Below, in pieces: positions 63,493-64,000 of a stretch of 64,000 nucleotides of DNA. The notes below the pieces were generated by a model that saw only the letters and a program-made list of their open reading frames with translations, was not told where the DNA came from and did no database searches. The position numbers were made by a program, and so were the translations under genes. The first letter of the stretch is position 1; each line of letters starts with the position of its first letter. This DNA is from Gordonia asplenii (GTDB lineage: Bacteria > Actinomycetota > Actinomycetes > Mycobacteriales > Mycobacteriaceae). Where the stretch lies: positions 124,001 through 188,000 of the forward strand of contig NZ_JABBNB010000007.1 of assembly GCF_012933505.1 (NCBI RefSeq), given 5' to 3'.

Positions 63493-63565
63493 CGCAAACC
63501 CTGCAAAATACATCGTTCCCAGCACCTGAGAGGTGCTGGGAACGATAGATAGTGCAGGGTTTGCG
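63493..63565. repeat. 35-bp-stem hairpin, right of the AbiEi-like gene
   Basis: Arms 63493-63527 and 63531-63565 match at 31 of 35 positions with a 3-nt loop (GAG). The outer parts (CGCAAACCCTGCA...TGCAGGGTTTGCG) are shared with the hairpin at 62393-62461. It starts 5 bp from the AbiEi-like GTG and 6 bp from the leuB stop, so it can act as the leuB terminator. Confidence 0.8.
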
Positions 63566-63571
63566 CCCCTA

Positions 63572-64000
63572 TTACAGGCGTGCTCGGATGCTCTCGCCCA
63601 CCTCGGTGGTCGAGCGGGCGGCGTCGCCACGCTCGGCGAGATCGGCCACGACTGCGGCCTCGACGCGACCGGCCTCGACCGTTTTGCCCAAGTGGCGCAA
63701 CAACATCGCGGTCGACAGGATCGTCGCGGTCGGGTCGGCCTTGTTCTGGCCGGCGATGTCGGGAGCAGAGCCGTGGACCGGCTCGAACATCGACGGATTG
63801 GTGCCGGTCGCGTCGATGTTACCCGACGCCGCCAGACCGATGCCGCCGCCGATAGCCGCGGCGATGTCGGTGATGATGTCGCCGAACAGGTTGTCGGTGA
63901 CGATCACGTCGAAGCGGCCCGGATCGGTGACCAGGTAGATGGTCGCGGCATCGACGTGGCAGTAATCGGTTGTCACGTCAGGGAATTCGGGCGCGACCTC
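63572..64000 (-). CDS. leuB: 3-isopropylmalate dehydrogenase (partial, C-terminal)
   Basis: The last 142 codons; the frame stays open to the window edge ([20 protein letters not shown]). [41 protein letters not shown] and [14 protein letters not shown] match the C-terminal half of LeuB, which oxidises and decarboxylates 3-isopropylmalate with NAD. It belongs to the same pathway as leuCD at 54 kb but is not in that operon. Orthologue position: Rv2995c. Confidence 0.95.
   Translation of the reverse strand, partial: EVAPEFPDVTTDYCHVDAATIYLVTDPGRFDVIVTDNLFGDIITDIAAAIGGGIGLAASGNIDATGTNPSMFEPVHGSAPDIAGQNKADPTATILSTAMLLRHLGKTVEAGRVEAAVVADLAERGDAARSTTEVGESIRARL

Noticed and set aside
62393..63565. 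Insertion sequence
   Set aside because: The enclosed protein shows no transposase motifs and no target-site duplication could be seen outside the hairpins.

Overview
The window is high-GC actinobacterial DNA, most like the mycolic-acid order Mycobacteriales and probably a Gordonia- or Williamsia-type genome. The genus is an inference, resting on gene order that matches Mycobacterium tuberculosis, GTG/TTG starts, MGLP and F420 genes, and dense intergenic palindromic repeats. Two conserved blocks correspond to the M. tuberculosis neighbourhoods Rv2412-Rv2427c (rpsT to proA) and Rv2973c-Rv2995c (recG to leuB). They are joined here by a variable segment at about 13.6-28.8 kb.

Region 1 (1-13.6 kb): a sulfotransferase-like gene, then rpsT with its own promoter and terminator. 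Next comes a long leftward run: proA-moxR-VWA, nadD-rsfS-gpgP-octT-degV, and comEA-comEC-holA. These cover NAD synthesis, ribosome silencing, methylglucose lipopolysaccharide precursor metabolism, DNA-uptake-type proteins and the clamp-loader delta subunit. Repeat clusters fill the gaps at 5.5-5.8 kb and 9.3-9.9 kb.

Region 2 (13.6-28.8 kb, accessory): a hemerythrin-like protein, a 1098-residue BTAD/ATPase regulator, an LpqN/LpqT-type lipoprotein, and a HEAT-protein/MerR-HEAT operon with a textbook MerR promoter. Then follows a 7.5-kb stretch bounded by a complete and a truncated copy of an HNH nuclease gene. It holds a small lipoprotein, a broken ctaG remnant, a ClC channel gene with an internal TGA, a divergent marR with twin palindromes, and an FtsX-type ABC exporter with a TetR regulator.

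Region 3 (28.8-48.9 kb): alpha/beta hydrolase, recG, a DAK2/FakA-type kinase, rpmB, and an enoyl-CoA hydratase followed by a 1.5-kb tandem array of about 280-bp elements bearing terminal inverted repeats. Then ung, a gamma carbonic anhydrase, an SDR dehydrogenase, an XRE-TetR fusion regulator, thiL and a DUF3515 protein. A LacI-controlled cassette (NCS1 permease, C45-type hydrolase, amidohydrolase) occupies the place where M. tuberculosis has ddlA. An acyl-ACP desaturase and gpsA follow.

Region 4 (48.9-64 kb): fbiD (F420 synthesis), ppk, mutT1, hupB with an internal 72-bp duplication, leuD-leuC with divergent iclR, an F420-dependent PPOX-family protein, tRNA-Glu and tRNA-Gln beside gltX, an alpha/beta hydrolase plus FAH-family protein, an MFS transporter, an AbiEi-like/nuclease-like gene enclosed by two large hairpins, and the 3' part of leuB running off the window.

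The most unusual material is non-coding: palindromic families whose stems change in a compensatory way, and the tandemly multiplied echA-tail/element array.
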